Shown here piece after piece: positions 22,430 through 37,400 of a DNA stretch of 64,000 nt. The notes beneath the pieces were generated by a model. The model saw nothing but the letters and a program-made list of their open reading frames with translations, did not search any database and was not told the DNA's origin. The position numbers were made by a program, and so were the translations under genes. Origin of the DNA: Heligmosomoides polygyrus polygyrus (lineage: Eukaryota > Nematoda > Chromadorea > Rhabditida > Heligmosomidae); the NCBI GenBank assembly GCA_947396885.1, contig OX377202.1, positions 23,126,001-23,190,000 on the forward strand, in the 5' to 3' direction. Each line of letters starts with the position of its first letter. The stretch's first letter is position 1.

Positions 22430-25400
22430 ATGTCCGTCACCGAGCCGGAATTCCGCCGCGCACTCGCCGATTTCGTCTCGAAAATCGATCAGGTCGGGAA
22501 GACCGAGCGATGGACACTGCACAAGGTCGGTTGAGTTCGTCTCTTACTCATTTACGCCTTTATTTGGTTTTCTATTCAATTCGAGGCGCGTGATAGCGCA
22601 GTCGGGGGAGGCGCTGGCTGCTGAATCGATTATTTTCGGTTAGGTCCCGCCCAGGCCAGTCAACCATTCTAGAGTTGACTATTTGGTAACAAATGTGTCT
22701 ACGAAGAAGGATCACACTTTTTCATTAACTGGCTATCGCAAGTTGTCGCATAGGTCAAGAATGCATTCAAATTGCCATCGCGATACCTAGTAGAAGTGGG
22801 GTGCATGGAGCGTCCCAAGGAGCATCACGGGGACTGGCTAAAGCTGTCCGTTATTTTTTGTTCACTAGCGTGTCTCTAATTAGCTACTGCAAGCTGGAGA
22901 GAAGCAGTGCCTGTATTTCCTCCGGCTACAGTAGCGTATCCATCAATTAGAATAAACTGAGATTTGTACGGCGTATTAGTGAGATGAAGCTTTCGCGGTG
23001 AGCGCAAAACCATGACTTACTCATAGGCCCTACACGGATAGTTGCTCGGGCCAAATACGCATCCAAAGCTCTTCCACGATGTGCATAGTAAAGTGGCGTG
23101 GCGCATCCGGAGGGACTGATTAGCACTAGTCATTCATTTCCAACCTTCTCATTTACTCTGCTAGAATGAACTATGCTTGGTTGTATTCCGTATAGTTTCT
23201 TTCTTGCTTATCTTCATATCATTCTTCGTATTCAGACTATTTTATTTTTCCTCATTTTCATATATCTATCGAATCAGTTTTATTTTATTCTGCTAGTTTC
23301 GAACTTTCATTGTTATTTTTAAGAAGAAAACGAAAAACGTCTTCCATCTCATGAATACTTTTTAAAAATTTTCACTTTTTTGCCTAATTTATTTTTCATT
23401 CTGATCTATGGCCACGTGAAAGTTTAGTCAGAGGAGGTGCCAGCTCTCACGTGCACTCGAAATCGACTCAGTGTTCGTATCCCAGAGATAACGAAACCTT
23501 TCCCTTCTTAAATTTTACCACTCTTTTTATGCAAGGTTTACGTGACATCATCACGTCTCCAATAAATAAATTAAAGAGGAATTGATGGAAGAATTGTCTG
23601 CGAAGGATTAATCGCCTTATCGTCTGATGATCACTAGTTGTACTAGACACCGAATGCATTGATGAATTTGCCTTCGGAGTATCCCACAGAAGTGCATATC
23701 GTGTCGACTTCCAACCAGGAAATTGTTACTTTCATCTTTCACTTTGTGTTTGCGTATAATTTTCGTCATAATACTGATTTTTCGCTCGTATGCTGTCTAC
23801 ACTTTCGCTGTTTTCTTTTTTGTCTCTTGCATTCCGTGTCCCTGCAAATAATACGCTATTTTGTGCTTATGTTATTATTTATTTATTTTGATCTAATTCA
23901 ATCCGTTTAACTAATATTTATTGTGTTATTTTAAAACTAGATTTTTTAGTTAATCTGCTTTGTAGATTCTTTACGGTATCGCAAAAATTCTATATTACTT
24001 CAACGCTATGATATTTTATCACTACTTCTGTTTTTATTATGTTTCGATTTTAGCGTGTGTGACGTTGTCTAATTTTTATTTCGCATATTAATATAGTTTT
24101 TGTTGCTTTGGCGCGTGTAACGCAGTCAGAGAAGCTGCTGGCTGTTGCGTGTACCTGATACCAGGTTGCTGGTTCGGATTCCTCGCCCAGAGCAACCAAA
24201 CCTTCCATCCTTCGGAGTCGGTGAACTGATACCAGAGTTGTCTAGGAAGGATAAAGCGCTGAATTGATCATCGTCCGGCCTCCGCAACTCTTTGTGTGTC
24301 CAAATACGCATTCAAAATCGCCTTTACGACATCCCGTAGAAGTGCAGTGCATGGCGCATCCCATAAGCTGAATCCCTTGTTGTTTCTGTTCTTTTATTTT
24401 TCGTTTTCTTTTAGTTTTTTTACGTTTTGTTTCGCCCTTATTTATGGTTTTGTATTTTTGTTTTTAGTATCTATTACATGACCGAACCATGTGAATACAC
24501 AACAAGTAGTGATATGAGACTAAAACAACATATAACCATTTGAAAGTTGCACACAGTATAAACCAGCAGTAGAACTTTGATAGTAAAAAATTTCGAGAGA
24601 AGATCTCGTGTGCTCAGTATTTGGCCAGTAAATTTTCGAAAGCGTTGAGCATGATTGGAATGGGATTTTTTTCCGAGTTCGTCAAATTGGGAGGCTGTCC
24701 GATGAACGAAGCTTCTACGTGTTACTAAAAATAACCACCGCTGATATAATAAGGGTCGAGGCAGTCGTGGCCTGCCCACAGGGACAGGGAAAATATATGC
24801 GATTCTTGGCTACCGCCTCCCAAGATCTGCCTTGCCACGGGTTGCCGATTTGGTAGCAGAGCTGTCAAGGAAGAAATAAACGCTAAGCTGTTCGTCAGAT
24901 GAACCCTATAAGTTGCGTAGATCAAAGACGCTTCGAACTCATTTCGTAATAATGTAGAAGTAGAGCGTGCGGCGCATTTCGGAGAGGCCAATTAACCATC
25001 GCAAGATCTATCATTCGCATTATTGCGAGAGCTATTGAAATCACTCCGAGTAGCCGACTCAGCTTCAAAGTATCGCGTGTTGCTGCGACTTACTTCCTGT
25101 CTGGTTCTAGCCCAACGCAATCACTAAATGACTGATAATCCTGTATTTGTGCTCGATTGAGTGCAGGGGACGGATTCATCAACGACTTAGAGAAATTTAA
25201 CAAAGAAATTACAGTTGAAATGCCTAAAAAACGCGGCTTATCAACAGGCGATATGGTAAATGTTGGCGTTAGCAGGAATTTCGGTTGTCATTTCTCCGTT
25301 AAATCTCTGCAAGTCGTTGATGAATCTGGCCCCAGATTAGATTATGGGCATTAGAGGTTTTTTCTCCGAAAAATTGTCCTAGAACATCTAGTTCGTATCA

Positions 25401-28400
25401 TTGTCTGCTCTCTGCTGTTTGCATCGTCCTTGTGTGTATGGCGTCGGAAACCGCTTGCTCGTAGCTCCCTTCTCCACCCCAATCAGAGCTCTGTCCAATC
25501 TCCACCCAGCTTGAAATGTGACGAATGCATTGACTAGCGTAGGTGGGATAGAAGCCGAAAACTGGCAGTGGGTGGGGGTGTCGCCACGATAACCCCGCCG
25601 GTTGTCATGATTACGCACGCGACACCTCGAGCAGCCGTCTGGAATCTGCAGTCGAGTCTGCGGAGGAAGCCTGAGCAACGTCTTGGCCTTCGAAGGGACT
25701 CCTCACATTTCTTGAATGGCCCACATGAAAAGCACTGTTACCAACCTAAGATTGGTTACAGAACTCTGAGCTAGAATTGCCGTACCAAGCCAGATCTAGG
25801 ATTATTGGGCAGACTTAAGATACGTATGCTCCGGCGAGGGGATTATTAGGTTGTTGCAGAAGTTCTCGCCATTTTCAAGACACCACATTTTTTTAGTTTT
25901 ACAAAAAAGCGAAATACGTCAAGAAACGAAGTAACCGTCTTCATATTCTATCACTCTTCTCCACCTTTCAGGCAGATTCCCGATTTCCATGTCGTCCTCG
26001 TCATCGAACGTTTTTTCTTGAATGACGTTGGAGAGAGACAGGAAAAGGTGGTGGTCTGTTGGAGCAATATCTGGGCTGTACGATGGGTGGGGCTGCAGTT
26101 CCCATCCAAGTTCGAGGAACTTTTGGCGAATCATTCTTTGCAATGTCTGATCGAGCATTGTCATGCAAGAATCGGAATGTCCCATGATTCGGATGCTTTT
26201 CTGCGATCTTGGCGGCCAGTCTGTCCAGCTGCTGACAGTACAAGTCTGCTGTCAGAATTTCTTTACGGACTAGCAGCTCATAGTAGATTACACCTTTGTA
26301 ATCCCGCCAAACAGAAAGCATGATCATCTGCGGGTGAGGACCCTCCTTTGGCAGTGGCTCAGATTGGTCACTCTTGTCAACCCATTGTCTGCTCCTCTTG
26401 ATGTTGGCGTACAGGCACCACTTCTCATCTCCTGTGATGACGGACTTTTCTTGTAGATTCGGATCCAGACAATGAGGTGTTGTTCTCCTGTTCTCTTTAG
26501 TGACGTAGAAGATTCCGAATTTCGCATTTTTTAGTTTTCCAAGATAATAACTGTAAACAATAAATGTCTAAATAGAAGGTGAAGCAGCTCTGAGAAAGTA
26601 TCTCAAACACTACAAAATGTAGCACTTGCTGCCGTCAGAAATAATCCTTCTCAAACATTTCTATGAATGGAATGCACACGTACTGTTGTCTCGCCGTAGT
26701 ACAGCGACAACATTTGCGACATTCAGTAATGACTTGATGACTTTGTCAACAACAGAATAGCGTATGGACGTTCGCTCCAGTGGGTTTTATAAGATGACAC
26801 CCACCGACTAGGATAACTGCTGCTATTGTTTCCGCTTTGAGAGAGACAGTTTTGGACACAGAAGTGGCGTCATGCGTCTGTTAGCAATGCATGGACATCC
26901 TCCATGACAGATACGTTCGCACTTTTCTCCGCGTCGCGTTTTCCGTATATTTTCGTCGTCGTAATTCGGCTAGTTAGCGGCAGTTGTTACGGAAATGCGA
27001 TATGCCGCTGCTTACGTCACTCCAGGCGCTGGCTGTAACGGCCGAAGTTCAGGCGAATTATCCGGCGCCCTCACCGCCACTGGGTTGGTGAGAGCTGCGA
27101 TCGGGCCGCGTGGGACGTGCGGCCAGAAGCAGCACGTGTTATGGCTGTCAGGTGAACAGCGGGTAGATCGAGACACTTTGTTGACCGCAGACCGCATATT
27201 CGTTTACTTGGACAGCAAGGGTTGTCAACTACCATGGGAATGCGCCATGCATTTTGCACTTTCTTGATGCACTTTAAATATTAAGTCGGGCCGAAAGTTT
27301 CCGTCATTTAAGTTCTTTAAATTTTCCTGCGTTTGTTTCAGTCTGATACTCTTTGGTAGGAGCTTTGGGACCAGTACGCAGTGAAGACCTGACATTTTCA
27401 AACCACAATGTATACAAGATGGCTTGTAAAAATTAAGGGTTTAGACCTCTTTTCATCAGAGCGGAAAAGCCCCATTCCTGCTTCTTAGAGCTTTATGGCT
27501 CGAGTCTCGCAAAGACAGAATGAAGTCGAAACTCGGGTTCGGAAGGAGTTTTCTAAAAGCTCACCACTAAATTATTGACAGGCTACGACACACATACGCC
27601 ACATACGCATTCATAATGGTTTGGCGATAACGATTATTTATTTATTTATTTTGGCGCGTGGAGCGCAGTCGGAGGAGGTACCGACTGTCGCGTGCACCCA
27701 ATACCAGGTTCTTGGTACAAATTTCCCGCCAACCATGTCTTCCTCCAAGCACGTATTCAAATCGCCTCCACGAAAGAAGCAGAAGTAGAATTCGTGGCGC
27801 ATCCCAAAAATGATTGAGCAACGCCGTCCTTAATTCTTTATCATTTATCTCATAGGTGCGCTCTAATCGAGAACTATGTAAAAACGAAACTGTACAACAG
27901 TAACAGAAGTACGATATCGTGCTTTCTCGATTCTATTCCTCGAAGTTGTAAAAAAATTGTTCAATTAAATGGAAAAATCGTTGCGAATTAAGCTCTTTAT
28001 CAATGTGGAGAGAGGAAGTATGGATGAGAACAAGGTGAATACTGGTGAATACATGCTAAATAGTGGTAATGGTAAGAGGTAATCGATAGTCGACCCCTGT
28101 TTTGGATACGCCACGCATTCTACTTCTAGAGGATGTCGTTGAGGCAGTTTGATATCGAATTTGACCAATACGATGACTTTGCGGTGGTTTATTTATTTAT
28201 TTATTTATTTATTTATGCACAATGATGTGCGCTAAAACAGTGAGTGTCACCAGGCAACAATAAAACAAAAAAAAACAGAACCTAATACTGTGAAGAAAAA
28301 ACACTTGAACGAAGAAAAGAAGAAAAAAAACGAAACAAACATATGAAAGGCAAAGCAAAACAACAATCAAGCTGAGACGTTGGCGAACAGATGTCCAGAA

Positions 28401-31400
28401 GCGGCAAGAAATGAGAATAAAAAGACTCAGCTGCTGTTCACTTTTTTTGTTATTGTCCATTGGTTTGAAGTATATAACGGCAGGGAACGCTAGGGATAGA
28501 GCCACTCCTCATGAGCAAGGGTGTATGCATCTATGATGGTCCATATGAGAAGTCTAACAACGTCAAGTAAAAGACTGGTATTGGTTAGCCGAAGAGTAGT
28601 CCTGCATTTTTTATATAATAAAAGAAAAGAAATAATCTGCAAAAGCCACTAAAAGACGTGAAAAAAAAACATATTCTTGCATTAAAATTCAGAGCTCACC
28701 GTAATCATGATCATGACCTATAAAATGCGCTAAGTCTACGACCTCCTAAGCTAACGATTCCAGGGCGGGCCCTGTATCTCAAAGGCCTCTTTAAACTGAT
28801 ACGCACCCCGGGCGCTGCATAGGAGGGAGGAGCGCATGTTGATGTATATTGATACGGTGAGTGGAGGTTCTAGAGTTGAAAAAAAATGAGATGTAGTTAA
28901 AATTCAAAAAAAAATTCAAAAAAAAATTGCAATAAGGACTACTCTTAAGCAAAGCAACACATAACTTAAACGCGAGAAACAAGCAGACAGAGTAAGAGAA
29001 ACATAACGAGTTATGTTAGGTAGGTATTCCCAATTCTTAAAAATCCAGAGCAACGCAAGTGAACTAAGGCTAAGCAAATCCCCTTAAGACAAGAGCTGAG
29101 AGATTGCAGTTCAAGGGAACAGTGAACAGAGCGAAAGTTAAGTTTTCAGTTACAGTGAAGGACTGGAAATCTGTTTGCCAATATTGACAACAAAACAGGT
29201 CTTGTGTGAATGCCATCCTATAAGTAAAATACGAAACTGCTCGCAAAGCGTAGTAGGAGTGTAGCCATCCTCGTTTACGATTGGTTGAAGTTGAGCTTAA
29301 GCCATAAGAGGAATCTGTGAAGTCTTCTGTAACCACCTTCTGTAAATAGAAAGAATTCAAACCAAATTTCTTTAAAATTTAAATTTTCAATTAAGACAAA
29401 TCTGAAATTTTTAAAACAGATAAAAGGTCGAGCTTCTTTAATTTTGCTCGGAACACTGAGCTATTGGGCGAGTCAACTATATCAGGAGGCAACATCTGAA
29501 TCAATTTCGCAACGCGAAAGAAGAAATTATTGGAGACCTTGGAGTTCGGCTTACTATTTAGCTTGACGTTTTGTAGAGATAGCAGGCTAGTACGTCCTCT
29601 GCATGGCCTAAAAATCCAGTATTTACTCGGCTTCAATTTCGATTCACCTTTGAGAATTTTGAAGCAAAACACTAAGTCGCTAAATATGCGACGGTGGAAC
29701 AGAGTGTTAAGCTTAAATATACTCAGCCTTTCTTTGTAATTCGGCATGCTACCGGGATACTCGGGGTCCGGGAAACATTTATACATCAAAATCTTGGTGA
29801 ATGTCTGCTGGACCTTTTCAATTTTATTCTGAAGCTTTCTGGTGGCAGGGCTCCAGATCTGAGATCCGTATTCTAAGACTGGGATAACGTAAGCTTTGTA
29901 TAACGTAATCAGTATTTGAGGATCGTTGCAAGCAACATTTCTATAAAGCCTAAAAAGAATGGTAAAAGCCTTCCGAACGATCATATTGATGTGTGGTTCG
30001 AAGTCCAGTTTTGTATTGACGAGAATCCCAAGATCGCGTACTTCATCAGTGTTTTGAAGGACCTTGTCATCAAACATATACGTTGCTTTATTTTCGTTGT
30101 TTCCTAAATGAAGAACGCAAGTTTTAGACAAATTTACAGGAATACCCCAAGCTGAAGCCCATTCCATCATTTTTGCAATGGACTGTGAAAGAGCATTGCG
30201 TACCTCAGTTTTATTAGATTCCTCATAAATTCCATACACTTTAATGTCGTCAGCATACGCTTGTACCTTAACAAGCGGGTGGGTGCTCAAATAAGATGGG
30301 AGGTCGTAAGTGTAGATAAGAAATAGGAGAGGTGAAAGTACGCCACCTTGTGGAACTCCGCTTGGGCAAGGATAGAGGCTGGAGAAAGAATTATTTACTT
30401 TAACACACATCTGTCTTCCTGTCAAGTATGATCGTATCCAGGATAGCAGCGCTCCTGGTTAATGAAATGCCTAATTTTTTCCTTCCGGGCCAGTTTAGAA
30501 CCAGTTCACCTATCCCTGGGGATGGTAGGCTTAGTTGACCCGTGTAGAATCCGAACAGTGACTCGACTCGAACTTCACTCGAGAGCCGTCGCTTCCTTCC
30601 CACCGTGTCTCTCACAGTAGCCTTCGTCATGATTTGAGATATAGCGCTTCGATGTGTGATGTGTGCTGCTTCCAAATGCAACTGAATCGCCCAAGTATTC
30701 GTATTTCCGCCTTATGTTGCTCCAAAACACCCAGGTTCACCCTGAACTTGGATCCATAACCTTCGCGCAAGGTTCTGGTACACATCACCGTCACAGTGTC
30801 GGAGTTAGTCAATCATTTCATGGGATGCGCTGCACATTTCACTTCTGCGGGATATCGTGAGGGGTAACTGAAGAGAGCAGTTAGCCTTATCAGTGCATTG
30901 AAATAGCCGGACGATGAGCAACACAGCGCTTTGTCATTTCTAGGCCAGTACTTCCAGAGCAGGTCATTGTTCCGAAGGGATAAAAAGCTCAGGTTAATTG
31001 GCCTCGCCATAAGATTGTAAAAGAATAAAGAAATATCCAGTGCTATGTGTTGTGGTTCAATCAACTAGAACTCTAACCCTAGTATACGCAATGCCTTGTG
31101 GACCCAAAATAATAAATCTTATACCTAGATGAATAAAAAATTTAGGATTCTTTGCAGCTTGAAGGTCTTACAGGCCTGCTTTTTAAATTTTCGATTGATT
31201 ACGAGCTTCACACACCCCTGAACGGATGAATCATAAGCACACATTCCAGGCACATACTAAAAAATCTATTTTCGATTGTTTTACAGAAGCAGCTAAGACG
31301 CAACTTCAAATATTTATCACTACTTTCCGCTGAAATTCACTTCTTCTTCTTCTTCTTCTTCTCCTAAGCGTTTAGTCCCGCGCAGTCGCAGGGTCCGCTG

Positions 31401-34400
31401 TTCTTGTGATCTGTCGCCACCTCATCCTATCAAGGGCGTCATCTGCCGTGGCGCCGACTTCGGCGAGATCTCTCTTGATGACGTCCTTCCATCTTTTCCT
31501 AGGGGCTCCTCTCGGACGCTTTCCGGGTGCCTCGTAATCTAGGGCCAATCTTGTGGGGTGATCCTCTGGTCTTCTGAGGACGTGTCCATACCACCTCAGG
31601 CGCTGCTCTCTCATCTTCAGCTGGATCGGGGCAGTCTTCATCACTGCCCTAACATCCTCGTTTCGCACCCTGTCCCGACGGGTCCATCCACATGCCCACC
31701 TCAGCATCCTCATCTCTGCCGCGTGCAGTTGCCGCTCCTGCGCCTTACCCAGGGCCCAGCACTTACTGCCGTAGAGGAGGGCAGGTCTCACAACTGTTCT
31801 ATAGAGCTTGCCTTTGAGCGTCCTGGAGCATCTACGGTCGCAGAGAATCCCTGTGGACTCCCTCCACTTGAGCCAGGCTGCGTTTATCCGTCCCCTGACC
31901 GCCTGGTCCACACTTCCTTCCTCGGATAGGTCACTTCCGAGGTAGCGGAATTCTTCCACCTTCTCGATCGTTTCCCCTTGGCAGTCTAGGATCGATCCAG
32001 CGCACTGCTCAGAGCTGATGAACTTCGTCTTCTTCACGTTCAGCCGTAGGCCGTTGTCCGCAAGGGCTCTCTGCCACAGCTGCACCTTCTCCTCCAGCTC
32101 CTGGTTGTCGGCTACTAGGGCGATGTCGTCCGCGTAGAGGATCGTTCTGAGTGGGCCTTTCTCAAGGTGGTTCACTATAGAGTCAAGCGTCAACAGGAAG
32201 AGGAACGGGCTCAGAGCCGACCTTGGTGTACCCCCACTGTGATGTCCACTTTCCTTGTCACCCCGTGTGGAGTTCGTATCGCCGCTTTCGAGCCCTCGTA
32301 CATGTCCCTTATGACCGTGATCAGTTCCGGGACACCCCTCCCTCGAAGGGCATTCCAGATTACTGCCCGAGCTAGCCTGTCGTAGGCCTTCTCCAGATCC
32401 AGGAATGCCAGGTAGCAGGGTTTTCGTTTCTCCCGATATTTCTCCATCACCTGACGAGCGATGAAGATGGCGTCTGTGGTGGACCTCTCAGGCATGAAAC
32501 CCCACTGCACCTGGGAGATGGGTACCATCTCCCTCAGCCTTGAGTCGACCAGTCGTTCGTAGACGTTCATCGTGTGTGAGATCAGTTGGATCCCTCGGTA
32601 GTTGAAGCATTCAGAAGCGTCTCCCTTCTGCTTGAAGATGGGGACTATGGTGCTGTTCCTCCAGTCATTCGGCATCTTACCTCCTTTCGTGATTCTGTTG
32701 AGGAACTGCGTCAGCCAGTTGATTCCGAGGTCCCCGAGCACCTTCCAAGCCTTTACTGGCACACCGTCAGGCCCTGCTGCCTTTCCGAGTTTCATCTTCC
32801 GTATGGCCTTGCGAACCTCTTCTTGCGTCCAGGGTGGGATGGGTCCTTCCGTTGGTTGTTCTTCCTCGGCCTCCCGACGAGGGAATTCCTCGTTCAGGAG
32901 TTCCTTGAAGTACTCCTCCCATCTCTCTCTGACCTCGACCGGCTTCCGTAACACCCTACCGTCAGCACTCTTCACAGTCTTCACTACTCGAATGTCGAGG
33001 CTAGCTCTATGACGCGCCTTGGCCAGGCGGATGGCGAACTTCTCTCCCTCTGGCCCGTCTAGTTTCTCGTACGGGGCATCCATTTCCGCGTTCTTTGCCT
33101 TCGCTACAGCTGTTTTTGCCAGCCTCTTCAGCTTCCTGTAGGCTGTGAGATGCTCGGGTGCCCTCGTCTTTTGCCACAGCTTGTAGGCCTCCTTCTTCTT
33201 CTTCACCGCAGCCTGCACCCTCCTTCTTCCGCTGAAATTCACTGTTCTTACAATTTTTCAAGCGATTTCACGTTTTGTTCTTCAACCCCAAATAAAAAAC
33301 TCAAGATTTCTTTTTGTAGTTTGAAGATCTTACACTGCTCCAGATACGAAAAATGCTTAGACCGCTACAGCGCCTACTTTTACAGCATTCTTTTTGTCGC
33401 TTGGAAGGGTATGCGCCAATTAATTTCTATTTTGGGATGCGCGACGCATCCGAGGTCCAGGGCATATCGAGAGGGTGGCATTTTTTTAGATTGTTATCCT
33501 TTTTGCTCTGTCTGAGCCTTTTTACCCAATTCTTTTTTTATGTTTGTTCACTGTTCATTACTTTTAATAATTTCCACTCTCTTTACTGGACTCCATAATT
33601 TCCTTTCCAAGGTTGTGCTGTTGTTACATGAGTTCTCATGTATTAAATAAATAAATATATATTTCGCTTACTCAATAACACACGGTTGCCAGCCGATGGA
33701 TAAATCAGTGTTTTATCACTTTCACGTAGGAAATTCGCCGACCCGACGGGAGTCCTTGCTTTGGTAGCCTGGGCGGCTACCAAAGCAAGGACTTGGATTT
33801 GGTAAATGACTGGGTTTTCGCGGGCCCTATGGTAATTGAACAACACGAAATTTCAACAGTCGGTAACCAGACATCAATTTAGCCTCGTGTTTTGGAACCA
33901 CTAAATTCGACCGCTAAACTGTTTCTCTTGCCAGCGCTTTGATCCGCAGTAGGATGGCTACTCGGTGTCTGCCTGACGTGACGCTATCCAATTTGTGCCG
34001 TCATCCTGAATTTTTCCATCCACCGAAGTCCTTACGCACATCATACGGCTTCGGATGGCGGCAGAGCTAGACCTGCTCATCAGAACTAGTTGTAAACATC
34101 CGGAAAATGTGACAGCATAATAACTGCCAAATTGGTGGCGGATTATTGACGCTACACTGCCTTCATCATCAAGTTGCGTTCAGTATGTGTTTTGACATAA
34201 GCGTCGTTCCAGAGAAATTGGTGCTCAGGTGTACTCCACCCCTTTGGGATCGACCAGTTAGTGCAGGCATGTTCGAGAACGATAAAATACTGACTTGTCC
34301 ACCGGCTGGTCAACACAAGTGGTATTATAGGGCGAATGCGCACTCGCTTAGAGGTAGAATGCGCGGAGCTTACCACTAAAGGATGCTTAACACAAACACA

Positions 34401-37400
34401 ACATTTTGCCCTTTTCACTGAGTCGCTCCCGTTTGAGTAAAGTCTCGTTTTCAGTCGGAGCTAGGAATCTGCGCTAAGCAGTCGGTGATGATCAAATGGC
34501 GTGGAGAGACGATCAACCGACAAGTCCACGTCACCTACAATCCCACGTACTGTGTACCGGTGCTTTGGTTCAACTTCTACAGGCGAGGTGAGGGCTTCAT
34601 TTAGCTTCACCGAAAAGCATTTACCTCGCCTCACGTTATGAAATGTGGAAGACACAGTTATCCGTCAACTCCCAAAGGTCCTGGGACTGATTCTAGATGG
34701 CGATTCTAGGCTCTAAGGGCTAGACATTGGATCCGTCGCCGATTCGGATAACTGAAATCCGTAATCTTTCAGTCTTTTTCAAGGATTACGCGAGTAATGG
34801 CATATTTTAAAAGCCACGAATCTTGCGGTGGTCCGGGTAAGAGTAACTTTAATGAGAAGGCTTTCTTTATTTATCCAAATAACTGATTTATATTTTCATC
34901 TTTCATCGTATATCCGACACGAATAAAAGATAAAAGACGACATTATTGCGGTCTTGAATGCATACAATAACTTGCTGTAGTCAGGCGATGAACAATGCAG
35001 CGCCTTGATGCCTTTAGCGCCTTCTCAGACGATATAATACGTAAAAAAACATAAGAACGAGAACAAAAACGATAAAAACGAAACGTAAAAAGAACATATG
35101 AAAACTAAGAAGCCAAGTCCCGACCCCGGAAAGATGAAAGGTTTGGATGGCTTGGGGGAAATCCGAACCAGGAATCTGGTATAAGGTTCCATCAGCCACC
35201 TCTTCTGACTATGCTACACGCGAACTCCCAATGACCACTTAATGTTATTAATATATAAAATCATATAATGCCCAACAGCACGAAAGCCAATGTGCTATTA
35301 AACTTAATAACACCACGCACATGAGAGGGAACTTAAAGTATTTGTACCCAAGGCCATGAAGAACATGGGAAAATTTTTATGAAAAGAGCAGGCACAGAAT
35401 TTGGTAAATTCAGCAAAAAGCAGCAGGTTGCATTATGTATTCGCGCCCTTAAGAAGCAGTTGGATAACTATCTGAAAGATTAAAAAACTAAAGATTGATG
35501 TTACCTCCAATTTTACGTCTAATTCATTATGTTCCTACGCCTAACTGCCCATTTTTTGTTTCAATTTTCGATTTTAGTGTTACTTCAAGCACTTTTGGAG
35601 TTGATGTGTTGTGTTATGTTCTCGTTACTTTTTTCTACTTTTTTAGGCATTTTTTCTACGCGATCACCCATGTAATAAACATACATACAAACTCCGAATC
35701 GGATAGGAGAAGATTTCTGATCACAATCAGTTTTCTACATTATCCGAAAATCCGATTTGGTGAAAACCATTCCTATCTGAATCACCCTAGGATCTGTCTT
35801 TTCAAAAATCCCATTGTTGACGTAATCCATAAAACCAAGGTTCGAAAAAACGATTTGTTCGAACTATCCGAATCGGCGTCGGTTTCAATGTTAAGTGAGC
35901 TTCAAGCAACTTGTTAGCAATTGGAGCCACACCCGTTGATGTATTGTGCCGTTGCTAATATCCCAAGGCGTACTTCGCAGCGTGTTTGTCTCCACTACTT
36001 TATGACAAGCCCCAACCTTCTTGCCTGCAGACCAGCGCTCAGCACTTCGCTTCGGATTCTATTCGGGAGAGTGTCTCAGTGTCTGTCTGAACGGCGAAAA
36101 TTAATAACGCTGTGAGAATTTCCACTCTTCAAGCAGTAGAAGGGTATGCTCCATTTTCGCAATGTTCTTGAACCTAGCGAGTTACGGGCCCTGAAAGTTT
36201 ACTATGGGCACGAAGGTATTCCCTTGTGTGACAATACGATTCCGTAATGAACTTTCAGGACCTCTAACTCGGTGGGCTCAAGAACTTTGCAAAAACGGAA
36301 TGTACTTTCTATTTATTATTTGAAGGGTAGTAATTCTTTTAGTGCTGTGTCTGCGTCATTCAGACATGCTTGAGACCCTCCCCTTGTACGTTGACATAAT
36401 GAAGTCGATAATTGCTTACAACTCTAAATCATTGACCTTTTAACCTCTTAGAGATTGACTGTGGTTCTCAGCGCAGTGTGACCGCACATATGAACAGGGG
36501 CAGGGGATAGTCTTTTACTCAAGGATACACCACATACTTCATCCTTCATACACGACACTTTCAATGCGTTTTGGCCTATGCAGTGGCTCAGGTCTTAGAG
36601 AAGCTTGTACTTTGTACTCCTCGAAAAGGTGTTGTCTAGTGGAACTCTGGCACTATGAAAACTCTCACTAACTGAGAATGGCCGATTTGCGGGTGCGCTG
36701 AAATCGTCTCCTCTTAACAGCGCTATAGAGCAGCGTAATAGATAATTATGCGATAATAAGAAAGAAGAACCAGGAAATTTCTAGCGTGAGGACATGTTAT
36801 ATAACCCTCGAACTTCAGGCCTTAAAGTATTGAACGAGAATCGACTGCACTGTAACTAATGAGTTTCCAAAATTTATTACGTCGAGGCAGAAAATTAAGA
36901 TCTATAAAACCTCATCTTAATACTGTACGGAATGCTTTCAGATGGAACACCACTGGCAAGCTCTGAAATTATGGAAATGACAAGCAATGACGAGACAACA
37001 ACAGATCTGGCGCAATACATATCACTGAATGAGCATCCGCTGCTTGGCGTTCTCTTCTACAACATTCACCCGTGCAAAACTAAAGACATCATGAATGAGC
37101 TCACTGGAAAGGGCAACTACATTGCAAAGTAAGTGACATCGAACAGTGAGCATTGTTATCAGATCCGAAATTAATCTAAATAATAGTCTTCCCTGTCTCA
37201 AAAGTCCTAGAAATTTTGGGGCAATAAATTGAAGCACAATAAACCACAGTTACAATACCTCAGGCTGGCAGAACCTGCCTCTAGGCTGACTGAAGGACAG
37301 CGTGTAGAAGATTCAGAATTTTTTTGGGGCAATAGGAGAGAATCATAGCATAATGGGTGTTTTTTTTTCAACTACAAGACTAGAGCGCCATTTCGGCACA

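Noticed and set aside
35495..35917. 140-codon plus-strand open frame
   Set aside because: T-rich low-complexity sequence in an intron, no motif, no splice context.
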